This document shows positions 16,900 to 26,325 of a DNA stretch of 43,127 nt, piece by piece; position 1 is the stretch's first letter; each line of letters starts with the position of its first letter. Source of the stretch: Nostoc sp. PA-18-2419 (GTDB lineage: Bacteria; Cyanobacteriota; Cyanobacteriia; Cyanobacteriales; Nostocaceae); contig NZ_SZNH01000003.1 in NCBI RefSeq assembly GCF_005869855.1, forward strand, positions 380,001 through 423,127. Direction: 5' to 3'. The notes below the pieces were generated by a model. The model searched no databases. It was given only the letters and a program-made list of their open reading frames with translations, and was not told where the DNA came from. Made by a program: the position numbers and the translations under genes.

Positions 16900-19023
16900 T
16901 TATCTTTGAGATGTCCCATTTGCACAAACCCCTCCTTTGGGAAGACTTAGCAGGATAGTTTGCTGAGGCGAAAGACTAATTTGATAAATTTCCTTGCCAG
17001 GTAGCTGTTGAAGCTTCGGGGAGTTCTTTTTGTCTACCCCTGCTTTCTCTGATTTGTTGGTCCCGACAACTAGACTTGTGCCAGATTCGTGTGGGCTAGG
17101 GTAAGGGCTTATCTTTACCCCCTCATTTGTAGATGAGAATCCAAGATCCCTTACATTTTCTTCTTTCTTCGGAATTGATAACAGGGAGATATCAATCAAA
17201 GGTAAGGTAATCTTGACTGTCGTACCTTGATAAAGTCCTACACTCTCAAGAGTGATGTTACCTCCCATGAGTTCGATTAAGTTCCGTGAAATTGCTAATC
17301 CTAGTCCAGTTCCTTCATATTGGCGTGTAGTTGTACCGTTCACCATCACGAAGGGACGAAATAGTTTGTGCTGTTGAGTTGGATCGATACCTATACCTGT
17401 ATCTTTGATACTGACTATTACCTTAGCACCATTACTATATTCAATTTCTGTAGCAATGGTAATGCTTCCAGCGTCAGTGAACTTAGTAGCGTTACCGATA
17501 ATATTAATTAGCACCTGCTTGAGTTTTGCGACGTCTGCCTTAATTGGTATCGGTTTAGTATCTAACTCACATTTCAATTGTAAGCCTTTTTGTTGAACAT
17601 TAACTGATTGTAAATTAATTACCTCTAGCAATAATTGTCTGAGGTCAATTGGCGTTGTGACTACTGAAAGTTTACCTGCTTCAATTTTAGAAATATCGAG
17701 TAAATCATTAATAATTCCTAGCAAGTGAATTGCTGTTTCATCCGCACGTTTGAGAAACTCTACTTCTTCTTCTCGGTCATCACATAAACCCTCTTCAACC
17801 AAGCGAATACAGTTAATAATAATATTTAATGGGTTTCTCAATTCATGGGAAGTCGTAGCCAGAAACTGACTTTTAACTTGGTTAGCACTTTTTGCTTCTT
17901 TCCAAGCCATTTCTAGTTCTTCTGCCCCAGCTTTGAGTCGTTCTACCATTTGGTCTAGTGCTTGAGCTAGTTGATTGAATTCTCGGATTTTGAAGTTGCG
18001 AGGAACTGGTTGTGCAGCGTGGTGAGAGTGAATATTTAGAGCGTAGTCTCGCAATTCTTCTACAGGACTTGCCAAGTAAGGAGCTAAATATAGGGATGCT
18101 ACTAAACTCGCACCGATTAAACCAACTGTTAAAACGATGAGGATAAGTTTGATTTCTTCTAAACCAAAAAGCGCATTATCAACAGTAGTAACAGCTAAAA
18201 CAATCCATTTTTCTTGCTGTTGTTGGCTGAGTGGATTTGCGATCGCTGTATAGCCAGCTAGTAATTCTTGTTCTTGAAAAGATATATTTATTGAATCATT
18301 TCGCCCAGCAATTGCATTTTTGATTATAGTTTGGAGTTGGGAAGCATTTGGATGCTGCTCGATATTAGTTCCCACCCAACCTGTCAATGGATGCGCCAAA
18401 ATTGTGCCGTCCTCAGCAATGACTACCATAGCACCTGTGAGCGATCCCGGACGATTTACCGTTTTTTGGTAGAGTGGTGACTGAATACTTAAACTGTAAG
18501 CTAAATTTCCTCGGCGATCGTAAACTGGTGCAGTTAATACTAATTGCAGTTGGTTTTGGCTGCTTCTTTTACCAGTCATTCCTGACTTTGATGGAAACAT
18601 TGCCTTGACATCAATTCCGTCACTAGGCAAAGGAAACCTTAATTCTCCAATTGATCGTTCACCACAATTACTAGCAATTATTTTTTGGTTGAGCAAATTT
18701 GTTAATTGGATGCATTCAATACTCGCTGGAAGTTGTTGCTTTAATTGTCTGAGGATTTCATTTTCTTCGCTAGGCAAACGCGAGGAAATTACTGTTGTTT
18801 TAGTGGCACCCAGCAAATCAGCTTTCAGAAGAGCGATCGCATCTGTTGTTTTTTCCCCTTTACTAATAGCACTTTCTGTTAAATTTTGACGGGCAGTTGC
18901 CAATAGGCTAGAACGTGCCTTATTCAAAGCCACAATTTCACCTAAAAGTAAAACTGGGACAAAAAGAAGCAATATTCTCGTTACTAAGATTCGACGAAAA
19001 GATGATTGACGGGAATTACTCAT
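16900..19023 (-). CDS. Sensor histidine kinase with extracytoplasmic Cache-like domain
   Basis: A 707-residue kinase starting at the ATG at 19023 (MSNSRQSS), which places the first transmembrane helix (about residues 13-34) close to the N-terminus. A periplasmic double-Cache-like sensor follows (GAMVVIAEDGTILAHPLTGW is typical), then a second helix (about 292-317), a HAMP-like linker, a HisKA domain with phospho-acceptor His393 in SHELRNP, and an HATPase with NIIGNATKF, DTGIGI and GTGLGLAISR. The ~100-residue C-terminal tail is low in motif content and has no receiver domain. No response regulator gene is adjacent, so the partner is unknown. The ligand is not predictable. Confidence 0.92.
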   Translation of the reverse strand: MSNSRQSSFRRILVTRILLLFVPVLLLGEIVALNKARSSLLATARQNLTESAISKGEKTTDAIALLKADLLGATKTTVISSRLPSEENEILRQLKQQLPASIECIQLTNLLNQKIIASNCGERSIGELRFPLPSDGIDVKAMFPSKSGMTGKRSSQNQLQLVLTAPVYDRRGNLAYSLSIQSPLYQKTVNRPGSLTGAMVVIAEDGTILAHPLTGWVGTNIEQHPNASQLQTIIKNAIAGRNDSINISFQEQELLAGYTAIANPLSQQQQEKWIVLAVTTVDNALFGLEEIKLILIVLTVGLIGASLVASLYLAPYLASPVEELRDYALNIHSHHAAQPVPRNFKIREFNQLAQALDQMVERLKAGAEELEMAWKEAKSANQVKSQFLATTSHELRNPLNIIINCIRLVEEGLCDDREEEVEFLKRADETAIHLLGIINDLLDISKIEAGKLSVVTTPIDLRQLLLEVINLQSVNVQQKGLQLKCELDTKPIPIKADVAKLKQVLINIIGNATKFTDAGSITIATEIEYSNGAKVIVSIKDTGIGIDPTQQHKLFRPFVMVNGTTTRQYEGTGLGLAISRNLIELMGGNITLESVGLYQGTTVKITLPLIDISLLSIPKKEENVRDLGFSSTNEGVKISPYPSPHESGTSLVVGTNKSEKAGVDKKNSPKLQQLPGKEIYQISLSPQQTILLSLPKGGVCANGTSQR

Positions 19024-19308
19024 CGAGTGTCTCACTTTGCATCTGCAAACCATAAAAGCAAAGATATGCAACTTAGACCAGCTAAATGAGACATTTAGTT
19101 AAATTATCATAACTTGATGTTCAATGTTTAAAAATAACAAATTGTTATAGTAGAAAAAGAAACGTGCTATACCAAAACTCATACACCGTAGATATAAAAA
19201 CGATTTGTGTTTCATATAGATATAGTGGTGAAATTGGGAAACAGCAGCTTGCAAGCATGGATTTTTTAATATTTATACACTCACAACCAAAATAATCAAA
19301 CTAATCTC

Positions 19309-20142
19309 ATGTTGCAACATCGTCCTCATACTACAGTTGTTTTAGCAATGAGTATAGATGGCAAGATAGCAGATTTTAGGCGCTCGCCTGCTCGGTTTGG
19401 TTCAAGGGCTGATAAAGCACACTTAGAAAAACAAATCGCTGCCTCTGATGCCGTTTTATTCGGTGCTGGTACTGTCGCCGCTTACGGAACCACACTTACC
19501 GTAACAGATCCAACTTTACTGCAACATCGGGCACAATGGGTTAAACCCCCACAGCCAGTTCATATAGTGATTACACGCTCTGGAACCCTGAATCCGGAAA
19601 TTAAGTTTTTCAAGCAACCAGTTAAACGCTGGTTACTTACGACAACAGCAGGAGCAGTTTCTTGGAACATAAGCCAAAAGGGATCACGCCACTCGCTTCA
19701 ATTAGATAAAGGTCAACACGAAGCTGGCTTACCAAAAGGGCAGCAGTTGGAACAACTCTTTGAACCACAGGAGAGTGTTGCTTCTCAAACCTCTGCACAG
19801 GAGTGTCCTCCAAAATTTGAACAGATTATGGTTTTTGAAACACCTACGGGAGAAATTGACATCCTCGCAGCATTGAAGTATCTAGCCACTATACATATAA
19901 CACGCTTAGTGGTTTTGGGTGGAGGTAAATTAGTAGCTTCCTTGCTGGAATTAGATTTAATCGATGAATTATGGTTGACTGTCTGTCCGCTGATTTTAGG
20001 TGGCAGTACTGCACCCACGCTTGTAGATGGTAAAGGATTTTTATCACATTTAGCTCCAAAATTGCAACTTTTAGAAGTTCATCAAGTTGAGCAAGAAGTG
20101 TTTTTGCACTATCGCCTGCAACAACCAGCTTTCTTAGATTAG
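19309..20142 (+). CDS. RibD C-terminal/dihydrofolate reductase-like protein
   Basis: A 277-residue protein matching the reductase domain of RibD (5-amino-6-(5-phosphoribosylamino)uracil reductase) and its DHFR-like relatives. Visible motifs are TTVVLAMSIDGKIAD at the start, the FGSRADKAHLE segment, DAVLFGAGTVAAYG, and the closing VVLGGGKLVASLLELDLIDELWLTVCPLILGG. No deaminase domain is fused, so it would be a stand-alone reductase of the type proposed for riboflavin synthesis. A ~50-residue insertion of low conservation lies mid-protein (about 110-180). It is followed closely by the acyltransferase gene in the same direction. Confidence 0.88.
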   Translation: MLQHRPHTTVVLAMSIDGKIADFRRSPARFGSRADKAHLEKQIAASDAVLFGAGTVAAYGTTLTVTDPTLLQHRAQWVKPPQPVHIVITRSGTLNPEIKFFKQPVKRWLLTTTAGAVSWNISQKGSRHSLQLDKGQHEAGLPKGQQLEQLFEPQESVASQTSAQECPPKFEQIMVFETPTGEIDILAALKYLATIHITRLVVLGGGKLVASLLELDLIDELWLTVCPLILGGSTAPTLVDGKGFLSHLAPKLQLLEVHQVEQEVFLHYRLQQPAFLD

Positions 20143-20256
20143 GCTAAGTAAGGGACTGGGGATTAGGGCTTAGGGACTAGGGATTAGGAATTAGTTTTTC
20201 CATAGTTAATACCCAATACCCAGTCTCCAGTCCCCACTCGCTTAACAACCCACACA

Positions 20257-21441
20257 ATGGTGGAACAACTCAAGCCCCGTTATTCTGTTCTTTGGACGGA
20301 CAAAATCGCCGAAGTACCCAAAAATGCCTGGAACGCTTTGGCAATGCCACTCAAAACGCCTTTTTTAGAGTGGGAGTGGCTGAATAATCTCGAAACTTCC
20401 CAAAGTGCTACGGCTAAAAGTGGTTGGTTGCCAAATCATTTGACATTGTGGCGAGATAGAACACTCATTGCTGCCGCCCCACTTTATCTGAAAGGACATA
20501 GTTCTGGTGAATTTGTTTTCGATCACCAATGGGCAGAATTAGCCGATCGCATTGGTATACGCTATTATCCTAAGCTACTGGGAATGACACCGTTTACCCC
20601 CGCTGAAGGTTATCGATTTTTAATTGCTCCAGGAGAAGATGAGAATGAAATTACAGCAATAATGGTGCATGAAATTGACACTTTCTGTGTTAAAAATCGA
20701 ATTTCTGGCTGTCATTTTCTTTTCGTTGATCCCCAATGGCGTCCGGTGTTGGAACAGCATGGCTTTACAAGTTGGCTACACCACAGCTACATCTGGGAAA
20801 ATTCTGGTTTTAAAACTTTTGACGACTACTTGCAAGTATTTAACGCCAATCAGCGTCGCAATATCAAGCGGGAACGTAAAGCTGTCGAAAAGGCTGGTTT
20901 ACGATTGCAGCCGTTAACTGGGGATGAAATTTCTCAGTCTTGCTTTCGTTTGATGTATCAGTTTTATGCTGACACCTGTGATAAATTTGGCTGGTGGGGT
21001 AGTAAGTATCTTACACAACGGTTTTTTGAGCAGCTACAGACTGATTATCGCCATCGAGTTTTGTTATTTGCTGCATATAGCGAGCAAGATAATTCTCATG
21101 CTTTAGGAATGTCTTTTTGTTTGTTTAAAGCTGACAAACTCTATGGACGCTATTGGGGCAGTTTTCAAGAAATAGATTGCTTGCATTTTGATGCTTGTTA
21201 TTATGCACCGATTGAGTGGGCGATCGCTAACGGAATCCAAATTTTTGACCCTGGCGCCGGTGGACGCCACAAAAAACGGCGCGGTTTCCCAGCTATGCCC
21301 AATCACAGTCTGCACCGCTTTTACAATAATCGTTTAGGACAAATCATTCGCCCCTATCTTAAAGAAGTAAATCAACTCCAACAGCAAGAGATTGAGGCAA
21401 TTAATGCAGAGTTGCCATTTAGTAACCGAGGAGATTCTTAA
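20257..21441 (+). CDS. COG3146-type (FemAB/GNAT-like) N-acyltransferase
   Basis: A 394-residue protein of the COG3146 group, annotated as predicted N-acyltransferase or peptidoglycan-biosynthesis-like protein and structurally a tandem GNAT fold related to FemAB. Characteristic parts are TPFLEWEWLNNLE, WLPNHLTLWRD, SYIWENSGFKTFDDYLQVF with NANQRRNIKRERKAVEKAG, the YADTCDKFGWWG motif, GRYWGSF and the C-terminal DPGAGGRHKKRRGF. The acyl donor and acceptor are unknown. The ATG follows a 110-nt spacer after the RibD-like gene. Confidence 0.87.
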   Translation: MVEQLKPRYSVLWTDKIAEVPKNAWNALAMPLKTPFLEWEWLNNLETSQSATAKSGWLPNHLTLWRDRTLIAAAPLYLKGHSSGEFVFDHQWAELADRIGIRYYPKLLGMTPFTPAEGYRFLIAPGEDENEITAIMVHEIDTFCVKNRISGCHFLFVDPQWRPVLEQHGFTSWLHHSYIWENSGFKTFDDYLQVFNANQRRNIKRERKAVEKAGLRLQPLTGDEISQSCFRLMYQFYADTCDKFGWWGSKYLTQRFFEQLQTDYRHRVLLFAAYSEQDNSHALGMSFCLFKADKLYGRYWGSFQEIDCLHFDACYYAPIEWAIANGIQIFDPGAGGRHKKRRGFPAMPNHSLHRFYNNRLGQIIRPYLKEVNQLQQQEIEAINAELPFSNRGDS

Positions 21442-21592
21442 ATAATTCAAAGTCCGTTTGAATAAACTTTGTACACCACCAAGCATGAAAATGTTATTTT
21501 CTCCTGCTTTCTACTTACAACTTAGAGACTCAACAGCGAATTACACTTGAGATAGAGTGTAAAAACTCTCAAGAAAAAATTTGCTTTTGATA

Positions 21593-21982
21593 ATGCTTAC
21601 CGATTTAATGTTTAAAGATTTAGCAGCAATTGACGAGCAACTTTCTCGGCGTCATATTGACCTCGATCCTAGTGGATATTTCATTATTTACTTGGATAGA
21701 GACGCAGGGTTAATTTATGCCAAGCATTTTACAAATGTGATTGATGAGCGTGGTTTAGCAGTCGACCCAGCAACGGGAAAAGTAATTCCCGCACGAGAAA
21801 AGGTAGAACGAACTCACACTACAGTTTTTAATGGCAGAACAGCGAAAGAACTTTGCGTGAAAATTTTTGAAGAAACTCAACTTTGTCCAGTTACTCAATT
21901 AAATCATGCAGCTTATTTAGGTCGAGAATTTGTCCGGGCTGAAGTTGCTTTAGTTACAGAACAAGAGTATGTTCAAGATTAA
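21593..21982 (+). CDS. DUF4346-like cyanobacterial protein
   Basis: A 129-residue soluble protein. It resembles the DUF4346 family, found widely in cyanobacteria, in the segments DPSGYFIIYLDRDAGLIYAKH, KVERTHTTVFNGRTAKELC and QLNHAAYLGREFVRAEVAL. The function is not established. The ATG at 21593 is chosen; an in-frame TTG lies 4 codons upstream and neither has a strong ribosome-binding site. It is probably transcribed on its own. Family assignment is from memory of these motifs. Confidence 0.65.
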   Translation: MLTDLMFKDLAAIDEQLSRRHIDLDPSGYFIIYLDRDAGLIYAKHFTNVIDERGLAVDPATGKVIPAREKVERTHTTVFNGRTAKELCVKIFEETQLCPVTQLNHAAYLGREFVRAEVALVTEQEYVQD

Positions 21983-22053
21983 AGTTTAAGTGAGGAGTTA
22001 AAAGTTAGCAGTGAGGAGTTAAGATTTTTAACTCCTAACTCCTAGCTCTGGCA

Positions 22054-22791
22054 CTACCCATTAGATGATGGCTGATTTATTAGGTAGATGTAGTAAGTCG
22101 CCATTGGAATAATGGTGGCGGCAATTAACAATCCTATTACCCAAGCAGTAGCGCTACCTTGGTCAGTTTCCCCTGCTTTCTTGAAGGTGCCTTCTACCTG
22201 GACATCATCAGCGATTTCGGGCGGGCCGGGATCGGGTTTGCCTGAGAGGACTGCAACGAGGCGATCGCTAGCATCCGTAAACGCTTGGTTGTATTTATTA
22301 CCCTTCCTTAAGGGTACACTCAAGGTTTCATTAGCTACACTCTCAGCAATAGAGTCTGTGAGCAAAGACTTAACCCGATCCCCAGTGATAATTGCAGTGC
22401 CGTTAGTGGCTGTGTCAAGAATTAATAAAGTTTGATTAGCTTGGGCTTGTTTCGTTGGAAACCATTTTTCAAACAGTTCTTTAGTAAAACTTTCCGGTGT
22501 TTCCCCGTAATCAAAATGGCGAATAGTAACGATTCTGACTTCATTTCCAGTTTGCTTCGCCAAATCCTCGAAAGCGCTGCTAATCTTACCTTCATTCACA
22601 CGACTAATCACGTCACCTTGATCCAAAACCCAGGTTTCATTCCCTGATGTCAGGTTGGGTATTTGATACACACCCGTGGCTAAAGCAGGTGCGGTAAATA
22701 GCAAAGCTGCTAAAGTAACCGTTACCAATGGTAAAATTAGCCGGATAAAATGTTTTTGATTGCTAAATACTTGTTTGAGGAGCTGTTTCAT
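22054..22791 (-). CDS. psb32: TPM domain protein, Psb32-like
   Basis: A 245-residue membrane-anchored protein: signal or anchor peptide (about residues 15-40), a lumenal or periplasmic TPM domain (about 45-190) with VLDQGDVISRVNEGKISSAF, GNEVRIVTIRHFDYGETPES and QTLLILDTATNGTAIITGD, a Pro-rich linker and a C-terminal transmembrane helix (AWVIGLLIAATIIPMATYYI). This layout matches cyanobacterial Psb32, linked to photosystem II repair and protection from photodamage. The ATG at 22791 is preferred over one 10 codons upstream because it opens the signal peptide. The TPM domain assignment is firm; Psb32 orthology is likely. Confidence 0.82.
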   Translation of the reverse strand: MKQLLKQVFSNQKHFIRLILPLVTVTLAALLFTAPALATGVYQIPNLTSGNETWVLDQGDVISRVNEGKISSAFEDLAKQTGNEVRIVTIRHFDYGETPESFTKELFEKWFPTKQAQANQTLLILDTATNGTAIITGDRVKSLLTDSIAESVANETLSVPLRKGNKYNQAFTDASDRLVAVLSGKPDPGPPEIADDVQVEGTFKKAGETDQGSATAWVIGLLIAATIIPMATYYIYLINQPSSNG

Positions 22792-22996
22792 CGTATTAAC
22801 TCTAAGACGGGTTTGCACCAAAAATACTATAGAACCACTGTAAAAATCACCTAGTTCCGAGTTTTGTCCAATAACGAAGCTTCTGCTACTGCCAGCAGAT
22901 ATATATTTTACAGGATTTTTTATTACACAAATTTGTTTTGAAGAGGACTATAAGCATCGAACTTGAGGCTAACCCACTGAATACTTACAAGAAATA

Positions 22997-23043
22997 CCGC
23001 CCTTTCGGGAATTAACCCAAATGCTGAGGGCGGAATTTGCAAA
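22997..23043. other. Hairpin CCGCCCT/AGGGCGG
   Basis: A 7-bp perfect stem (22997-23003 with 23037-23043) encloses a 33-nt loop with its own possible GGG/CCC pairing. It lies in a 740-nt gene-free spacer between the divergent TPM and surE genes. On the plus strand it is followed only by A/T-rich DNA without a T run, so it is unlikely to be an ordinary terminator. Confidence 0.35.
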
Positions 23044-23282
23044 CCATCTAGAAATGATATCCTATTATGGATAATTTTGGTATAATCAGCGTTATTTTTT
23101 TCATATCTGCAAGTAATAGCTGCTACACCGATTAAAGGGTGATATCTGCATTTTTTGTTTTTAACTAGAAAAAGAATTTAGCGTTGCTCAATGAAAATTA
23201 TGAATTAGTCTCAAGCAAAAAACCAAGGCAACACGTAGAACACGTTCTTTATACACAGTTCCTACAATGCCAAGAACTCCTG

Positions 23283-23404
23283 CGACAGACTGGCTGGCTA
23301 CCCATAAGTAAGTGCCATCACGAAGGTAAGGTAGGCATTAACAAGATGTAAACGCCGAAGGCGGTTTTCGGAGGGTAGCAACTGCCGTGTAAAGAAAAAT
23401 CTGT
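23283..23404 (+). ncRNA. Candidate structured RNA upstream of surE
   Basis: About 120 nt, GC-richer than the flanks, can fold as a branched structure. GCTACCC (23297-23303) pairs with GGGTAGC (23373-23379), extended outside by GGC/GCC and ACAGA/TCTGT. An inner arm AGTGCC (23311-23316) pairs with GGCATT (23334-23339). Two alternative hairpins compete at 23353-23371 (CGCC-GAA-GGCG or CCGAA/TTCGG). There is no open reading frame. It is not recognisable as tRNA, tmRNA, RNase P RNA, SRP RNA or a known riboswitch class. It ends 128 nt before the surE start, so it could be a leader element or an independent RNA; strand is inferred from surE. Confidence 0.3.
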
Positions 23405-23531
23405 AATAATCATCGTGCATTTATGCAATGCCAGTTAAAGAAGTGTAATTTTGGGATTTCAGCTTTAAATTCAGCAATGCCAATGATTTTTTGAGAAATT
23501 GTCTAAGTTAAGTTTATATCAATATTAATAC

Positions 23532-24209
23532 ATGACCATAATTCTAACTAACGATGACGGTATAGACGCCCCTGGTATCCGAGCGCTCGTCAAAGCTGTA
23601 AAAGGCGATGCTGTTGTTGCGGCTCCTGTTGAGCATCAGTCTGGCTGTGGACATCAAGTCACCACCACTCGTGCGATCAAACTCCAGCAACGTTCTAAAA
23701 CTGAATATGCGATCGCTGGCACTCCTGCTGATTGTGTAAGAATTGCAATAACACAAATTACTGCGGATGTCAAATGGGTTCTTTCAGGTATCAACGCTGG
23801 GGGTAACTTAGGAGTCGATACCTACATTTCTGGCACAGTTGCAGCCGTCCGAGAAGCCGCAATACACGGTATTCCTGGAATTGCTATTTCTCACTACCGC
23901 AAAGCCAAGCAAAATTTCGATTGGGATTTTGCGGCAAAATTGACAGCTGAAGTTTTAGCAGACTTACTCAAGCGTCCTCTGGAACCAGGAAGCTTCTGGA
24001 ATGTAAACTTGCCACATCTGCAACCAGGAGAATTAGATCCTGAGTTGGTGTTTTGTCAACCGTGTATCAAACCTTTGCCTGTCAATTATCGGATTGAGGG
24101 TAATGATTTTTATTATGTTGGAGAATATAGCAAACGCGATCGCACTCCTGGTAGCGATGTAGATGTGTGTTTTTCTGGTAATATCGCTGTAACTAAATTA
24201 AGAGTTTGA
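23532..24209 (+). CDS. surE: 5'/3'-nucleotidase SurE
   Basis: A 225-residue SurE: a metal-dependent survival-protein phosphatase that removes phosphate from nucleoside monophosphates. The metal-binding NDDGIDAPGIRAL is at the N-terminus (Asp8/Asp9). APVEHQSGCGHQVTT carries the Ser/Asn-region ligand, GTPADCVRIA is followed by VLSGINAGGNLG with its Asn ligand, and GTVAAVREA completes the core. All catalytic blocks are intact and the length is slightly short of the 250-residue norm, ending soon after the dimerisation hairpin. It stands alone behind a long spacer with a candidate structured RNA. Confidence 0.96.
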   Translation: MTIILTNDDGIDAPGIRALVKAVKGDAVVAAPVEHQSGCGHQVTTTRAIKLQQRSKTEYAIAGTPADCVRIAITQITADVKWVLSGINAGGNLGVDTYISGTVAAVREAAIHGIPGIAISHYRKAKQNFDWDFAAKLTAEVLADLLKRPLEPGSFWNVNLPHLQPGELDPELVFCQPCIKPLPVNYRIEGNDFYYVGEYSKRDRTPGSDVDVCFSGNIAVTKLRV

Positions 24210-24269
24210 CACAAAGAAAAAGCAGCCACAAGGTAAAAAAATCAAGTTGATGATAGTTCTTTTTACTTT

Positions 24270-24569
24270 TTAATCACCTGCTCCTTGAATTAAGCACATA
24301 AATCTATCTAGAGTTTGTGTCAACTCGTTGAGTTTTTGCAGTGAATTATGCTGAGATTCGGCAAGAGTTTGTACTGCATCACATAAAGCAACAATTTGAT
24401 AGCCTTGTTGCTGTACCTGCTGTCCCTGTACTTCGAGTTGCGTGCTGACAGTCTCCAATCTTTCCGCAAGACGTTCAATTGTCTCAGTAGTTAAGAGTAC
24501 AGCTTCCCCAATTTGTTCAACAATAGATTCCAAGCGATTTATTTTTACTTCAACTCCAGTTGAAATCAT
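24270..24569 (-). CDS. Small coiled-coil protein
   Basis: A 99-residue acidic, Gln/Glu/Leu-rich protein, nearly all predicted coiled coil with heptad-like spacing (IERLAERLETVSTQLEVQGQ, then QQGYQIVALCDAVQTLAESQ). It has no enzyme motifs. It is convergent with surE, 60 nt away. Function unknown; a role as a scaffold or partner protein is possible. Confidence 0.65.
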   Translation of the reverse strand: MISTGVEVKINRLESIVEQIGEAVLLTTETIERLAERLETVSTQLEVQGQQVQQQGYQIVALCDAVQTLAESQHNSLQKLNELTQTLDRFMCLIQGAGD

Positions 24570-25344
24570 TTCTTTACCACCCTAATTTTGAGAGAGCATC
24601 TTAGTAAAGTTCCTAATTTAAATTGAAATAATTAATTTCAGTACCAACATTAGATAACACTGTTATTGTGATAATATGTGTGATTTTGTTGCTTGATGCA
24701 TCTACCCAATGTTGTGTTTAGGTACTGAATAAATTACATTTTTTAATAAATCTTTTGAATTAGATGTTTAAAATAGTTAACTATATAGAAAAATAGTTAT
24801 TTAAAAAATATTTTTATCAATGCGGTTACATTATCTTGATAGATTCTACCAAAATTAAGTAAATTTATAGTTAAAATGGATACTTTTAATTAAACCAAGT
24901 ATCTAATGTCATTAGAGGATGTCTGAAAACTTTTTGGTGTTGTATTTGAGACTTGTAGATCCCCTTAAATCTCCCTTTTTGAGGGGGCTAGGAGGGATCA
25001 GGCGAAATATTTGACACTTCTCAGATATCCTCTTAAGTCCAAGTAATTATACACTTGTTATTTAACGTTTTGTCCAACAATTTATCAAAGACAATAAATC
25101 AGGATTTATTTAAGTACTAATCTTAAATTCTTAGAATTGCAATTTACCTTTTATTTTTCAGTACAACTGAGAAGGAATTTGGTAAGACTATTAATTTTAT
25201 TACTTTTATTAATGCCGAACGCTATCGCTCACAAAATCAATCAGTTGAAATTTTATTTACTCAAAACGCTATACAGTTGAAGGACAACTATACATGTATT
25301 TGCAAATAATTCTTAATTACTTGTATTCATTGAAGAAATAAGCG
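24570..25344. other. A/T-rich intergenic DNA with a dispersed repeat
   Basis: No supported gene. At about 24918-25035 lies a repeat-type block, GGATGTCTGAAAACTTTTTG, then CCCCTTAAATCTCCC paired loosely with GGGGGCTAGGAGGG, and then TTCTCAGATATCCTC, whose ends are roughly inverted (GGATGTCTGA / TCAGATATCC). That would fit a small palindromic mobile repeat of about 120 bp. The open frame near 25160-25306 lacks a start codon and is not credited. Confidence 0.4.
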
Positions 25345-25377
25345 ATAGGGATACACACCTTAGCTGTGCATCCCTAT
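25345..25377 (-). terminator. Hairpin downstream of the HupE-like gene
   Basis: ATAGGGAT pairs with ATCCCTAT, then after one mismatch CACA pairs with TGTG around a 7-nt loop. On the minus strand it lies about 85 nt after the stop of the gene at 25462-26133. There is no strong T run, so termination is only probable. Confidence 0.45.
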
Positions 25378-25461
25378 GAATAACTGTAGACTGGCTCCTG
25401 TTGACTGCGAACAGTGGGATATTTTTTATTTGTCACTCCCTAAAGTAATATATTCAATTGT

Positions 25462-26133
25462 CTAAATCGAATTGCTTAAAAACACAATGGCGATCGCATA
25501 CAAAGACAAGCCAGCAATACTGATTTTCCAGGATAAAATTCGATTGATTTTACCTATCCCCATCGCATCACCAATTTGTCTAACACATATAGTAACTGCA
25601 AATTGAGTTAAAACCATACTTGGTATATACGTAATTAATGGTATTATTCCTATCTCAGTTATCGATTCTCCGTGAGTGTAACCTTGAAATAAACCAACAC
25701 TAATACCCACCAGAGCAACTACTATAAAGTTTGCTTGATTTGGTATTATCAACATTATGCTTAAGATAATAGTAAAAATAACCAGCACTATTTCTGTGCC
25801 TGGTAAATTTAGCTGAAAAAAATGAATTACAATACCTAAAACTGCTGCTAAGACAAAACATCCAACTATCAAAGCGCCACGAGCAAATATAGCTGATAGT
25901 AAGCCAATAGCAATAATACCAACCAAACATTTTGAGCTAATGACTGGATCTGCTACTCCCCAGAGAAAACCTTCCCAAGAATTAGAGATGGCGCGAACGC
26001 CTGGTGTTCCACTCCACGAACTGAGCAAGCTAATTAAAATCAAAGCTGCGATCGCTCCAATATGGCGATCAACTATCTTAGAGATATAAAATTCCCCTGT
26101 AGCAGGAAATCTTGATAATTTAGTTTTGAACAT
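25462..26133 (-). CDS. HupE/UreJ-like membrane protein
   Basis: A 223-residue protein with about six or seven transmembrane helices. Spacing of motifs recalls the HupE/UreJ family (nickel or cobalt transport accessory proteins): a GFLWGVADP segment where the family has GFxHGxxHPxxGxDH, followed by the IAIGLLSA helix, and GLFQGYTHGESI, which keeps the second HGxE-type motif. The first metal motif is therefore largely lost (the usual His and Asp-His positions read Asp, Ser-Lys-Cys). The start is the ATG at 26133; a GTG two codons before is possible. No hydrogenase or urease gene is adjacent. Confidence 0.6.
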   Translation of the reverse strand: MFKTKLSRFPATGEFYISKIVDRHIGAIAALILISLLSSWSGTPGVRAISNSWEGFLWGVADPVISSKCLVGIIAIGLLSAIFARGALIVGCFVLAAVLGIVIHFFQLNLPGTEIVLVIFTIILSIMLIIPNQANFIVVALVGISVGLFQGYTHGESITEIGIIPLITYIPSMVLTQFAVTICVRQIGDAMGIGKINRILSWKISIAGLSLYAIAIVFLSNSI

Positions 26134-26325
26134 TACCACATGCCAAGTTAGGTTTTTCGGTAATTTATACTACCCACCTAACCAAAAAAACTAACGTGAT
26201 CATAACGATGAATCATCTGAACTTTATAAAGTTATATAAAGTCTCAGTAGTAGTCACAGTCTGCTAATAACCAACTGTATGAAGAATTACCAAAATTTGA
26301 AATTTAAGAGGTAAGCCCTAATCAA

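Noticed and set aside
23283..23404. Known riboswitch classes (cobalamin, TPP, c-di-AMP) or 6S/SRP RNA
   Set aside because: Their conserved core strings were looked for by eye and not found.
25160..25306. Open frame containing FINAERYRSQNQSVEILFTQ
   Set aside because: No ATG, GTG or TTG start with a ribosome-binding site and no recognisable family; may be a decayed fragment but not supportable.
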